DNA of 13,527 nt, from positions 1-13,527 of the forward strand of contig DATLTM010000008.1 of assembly GCA_035533615.1 (NCBI GenBank), read 5' to 3'. Below, piece by piece: positions 13,405 through 13,527 of the stretch. The stretch's first letter is position 1, and the number at the start of each line of letters is the position of its first letter. Origin of the DNA: C7867-001 sp035533615. Its GTDB lineage: Bacteria; Patescibacteriota; Minisyncoccia; Phycocordibacterales; Phycocordibacteraceae. The notes beneath the pieces are model-generated. The model did no database searches and was not told the origin of the DNA. It was given only the letters and a program-made list of their open reading frames with translations. Position numbers and translations under genes: made by a program.

Positions 13405-13466
13405 GGTGCCGTTTTACAGGGTTGAACCTTATACACAGAGACCACTCGGAAGGACGGCTACTGTGT

Positions 13467-13472
13467 TACTAT
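13467..13472 (+). promoter_or_regulatory. -10-like box TACTAT before the last, partial gene
   Basis: TACTAT ends six bases before an ATG at 13479, the same spacing seen at rsmA (and at uvrD if it starts at GTG 1179). No -35 is evident. The rest of the 13405-13478 spacer shows no clear fusA terminator; an ACACAG/CTGTGT inverted repeat there (13433-13438 and 13461-13466) has a 22-base loop and no T-run. Confidence 0.3.
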
Positions 13473-13478
13473 CTCCCC

Positions 13479-13527
13479 ATGGTACGCAAGCAGAATCTTC
13501 TCGGCCTCCTCCTTACCGTCTCTGATG
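13479..13527 (+). CDS. Possible start of a further gene, cut by right edge
   Basis: An ATG opens a frame of 16 full codons (MVRKQNLLGLLLTVSD) running off the window. Two basic residues followed by a leucine-rich run could be a membrane anchor or signal peptide, but the fragment is too short to identify. It is supported mainly by the start-proximal TACTAT box and by the lack of another gene after fusA. It does not look like the start of tuf. Confidence 0.35.
   Translation, partial: MVRKQNLLGLLLTVSD

Noticed and set aside
13433..13466. ACACAG/CTGTGT inverted repeat as a fusA terminator
   Set aside because: Six-base arms with a 22-base loop and no T-run.
1..13527. Alternative genetic code (TGA as Gly), CRISPR, tRNA, mobile elements
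   Set aside because: TGA ends the 351-aa gene, rpsG and fusA at sensible positions; no spaced repeats, cloverleaf, transposase or integrase were seen.

Overview
The window looks like a chromosomal piece of a Candidate Phyla Radiation (Patescibacteria, Parcubacteria/Kaiserbacteria-like) genome. The reasons are the very tight gene packing (stop codons that touch or share bases), few Shine-Dalgarno sequences, -10 boxes placed almost against start codons, several small secreted proteins without recognisable relatives, and a VirB6/TrbL-type membrane protein inside a set of genes of a kind I associate with CPR genomes. TGA ends at least three genes here (the 351-aa gene, rpsG and fusA), so the standard bacterial code 11 applies, not the TGA-Gly code of Gracilibacteria. 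The assignment to a group is inference, not a database result.

Layout. (1) 1-1013, minus: a secreted two-LysM + M23 peptidase, cut by the left edge, whose start codon is not obvious; a good sigma70-type promoter points at it. (2) 1179-3086, plus: a complete UvrD/PcrA-type helicase. (3) 3083-3397, minus: an unrecognised 104-aa protein, convergent with uvrD and sharing a CTAG that holds both stop codons. (4) 3418-4185, plus: rsmA (ksgA), divergent from the 104-aa gene and apparently sharing a near-symmetric -10 element with it. (5) 4186-4533, minus: a small secreted protein whose stop abuts the rsmA stop. (6) 4592-10254, plus: a four-gene operon (351, 571, 734 and 225 aa) with ATGA overlap or gaps of 1 and 11 bases. 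It encodes a membrane-anchored protein with a calcium-loop motif, an exported Ser/Thr/Ala/Gln-rich protein, a polytopic VirB6/TrbL-like protein with a long charged cytoplasmic tail, and a cytosolic protein with a proline-rich tail. (7) 10263-13404, plus: a str operon with its own promoter, rpsL-rpsG-fusA, without tuf in the window. (8) 13479 to the right edge: the first 16 codons of a possible further gene.

How they work together. The four-gene operon is best read as part of a type IV secretion or envelope-spanning machine: three of its products carry an N-terminal export signal or anchor, and the VirB6-like protein would be the inner-membrane channel component. The ATPases such a machine needs (VirB4, VirD4) are not in the window. 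The str operon supplies the decoding-centre protein S12, S7 and translocase EF-G; its S12 has Arg at the position of E. coli Lys43 and lacks the residue equivalent to Pro91, both in the streptomycin/accuracy region. uvrD and rsmA are housekeeping repair and ribosome-maturation genes.

Most worth following up: the secretion-like operon and its accessory proteins, the S12 substitutions, and the repeated start-proximal -10 boxes that suggest leaderless or near-leaderless mRNAs, including a shared bidirectional -10 between the 104-aa gene and rsmA. I saw no tRNA, rRNA, CRISPR array, insertion sequence or integrase.
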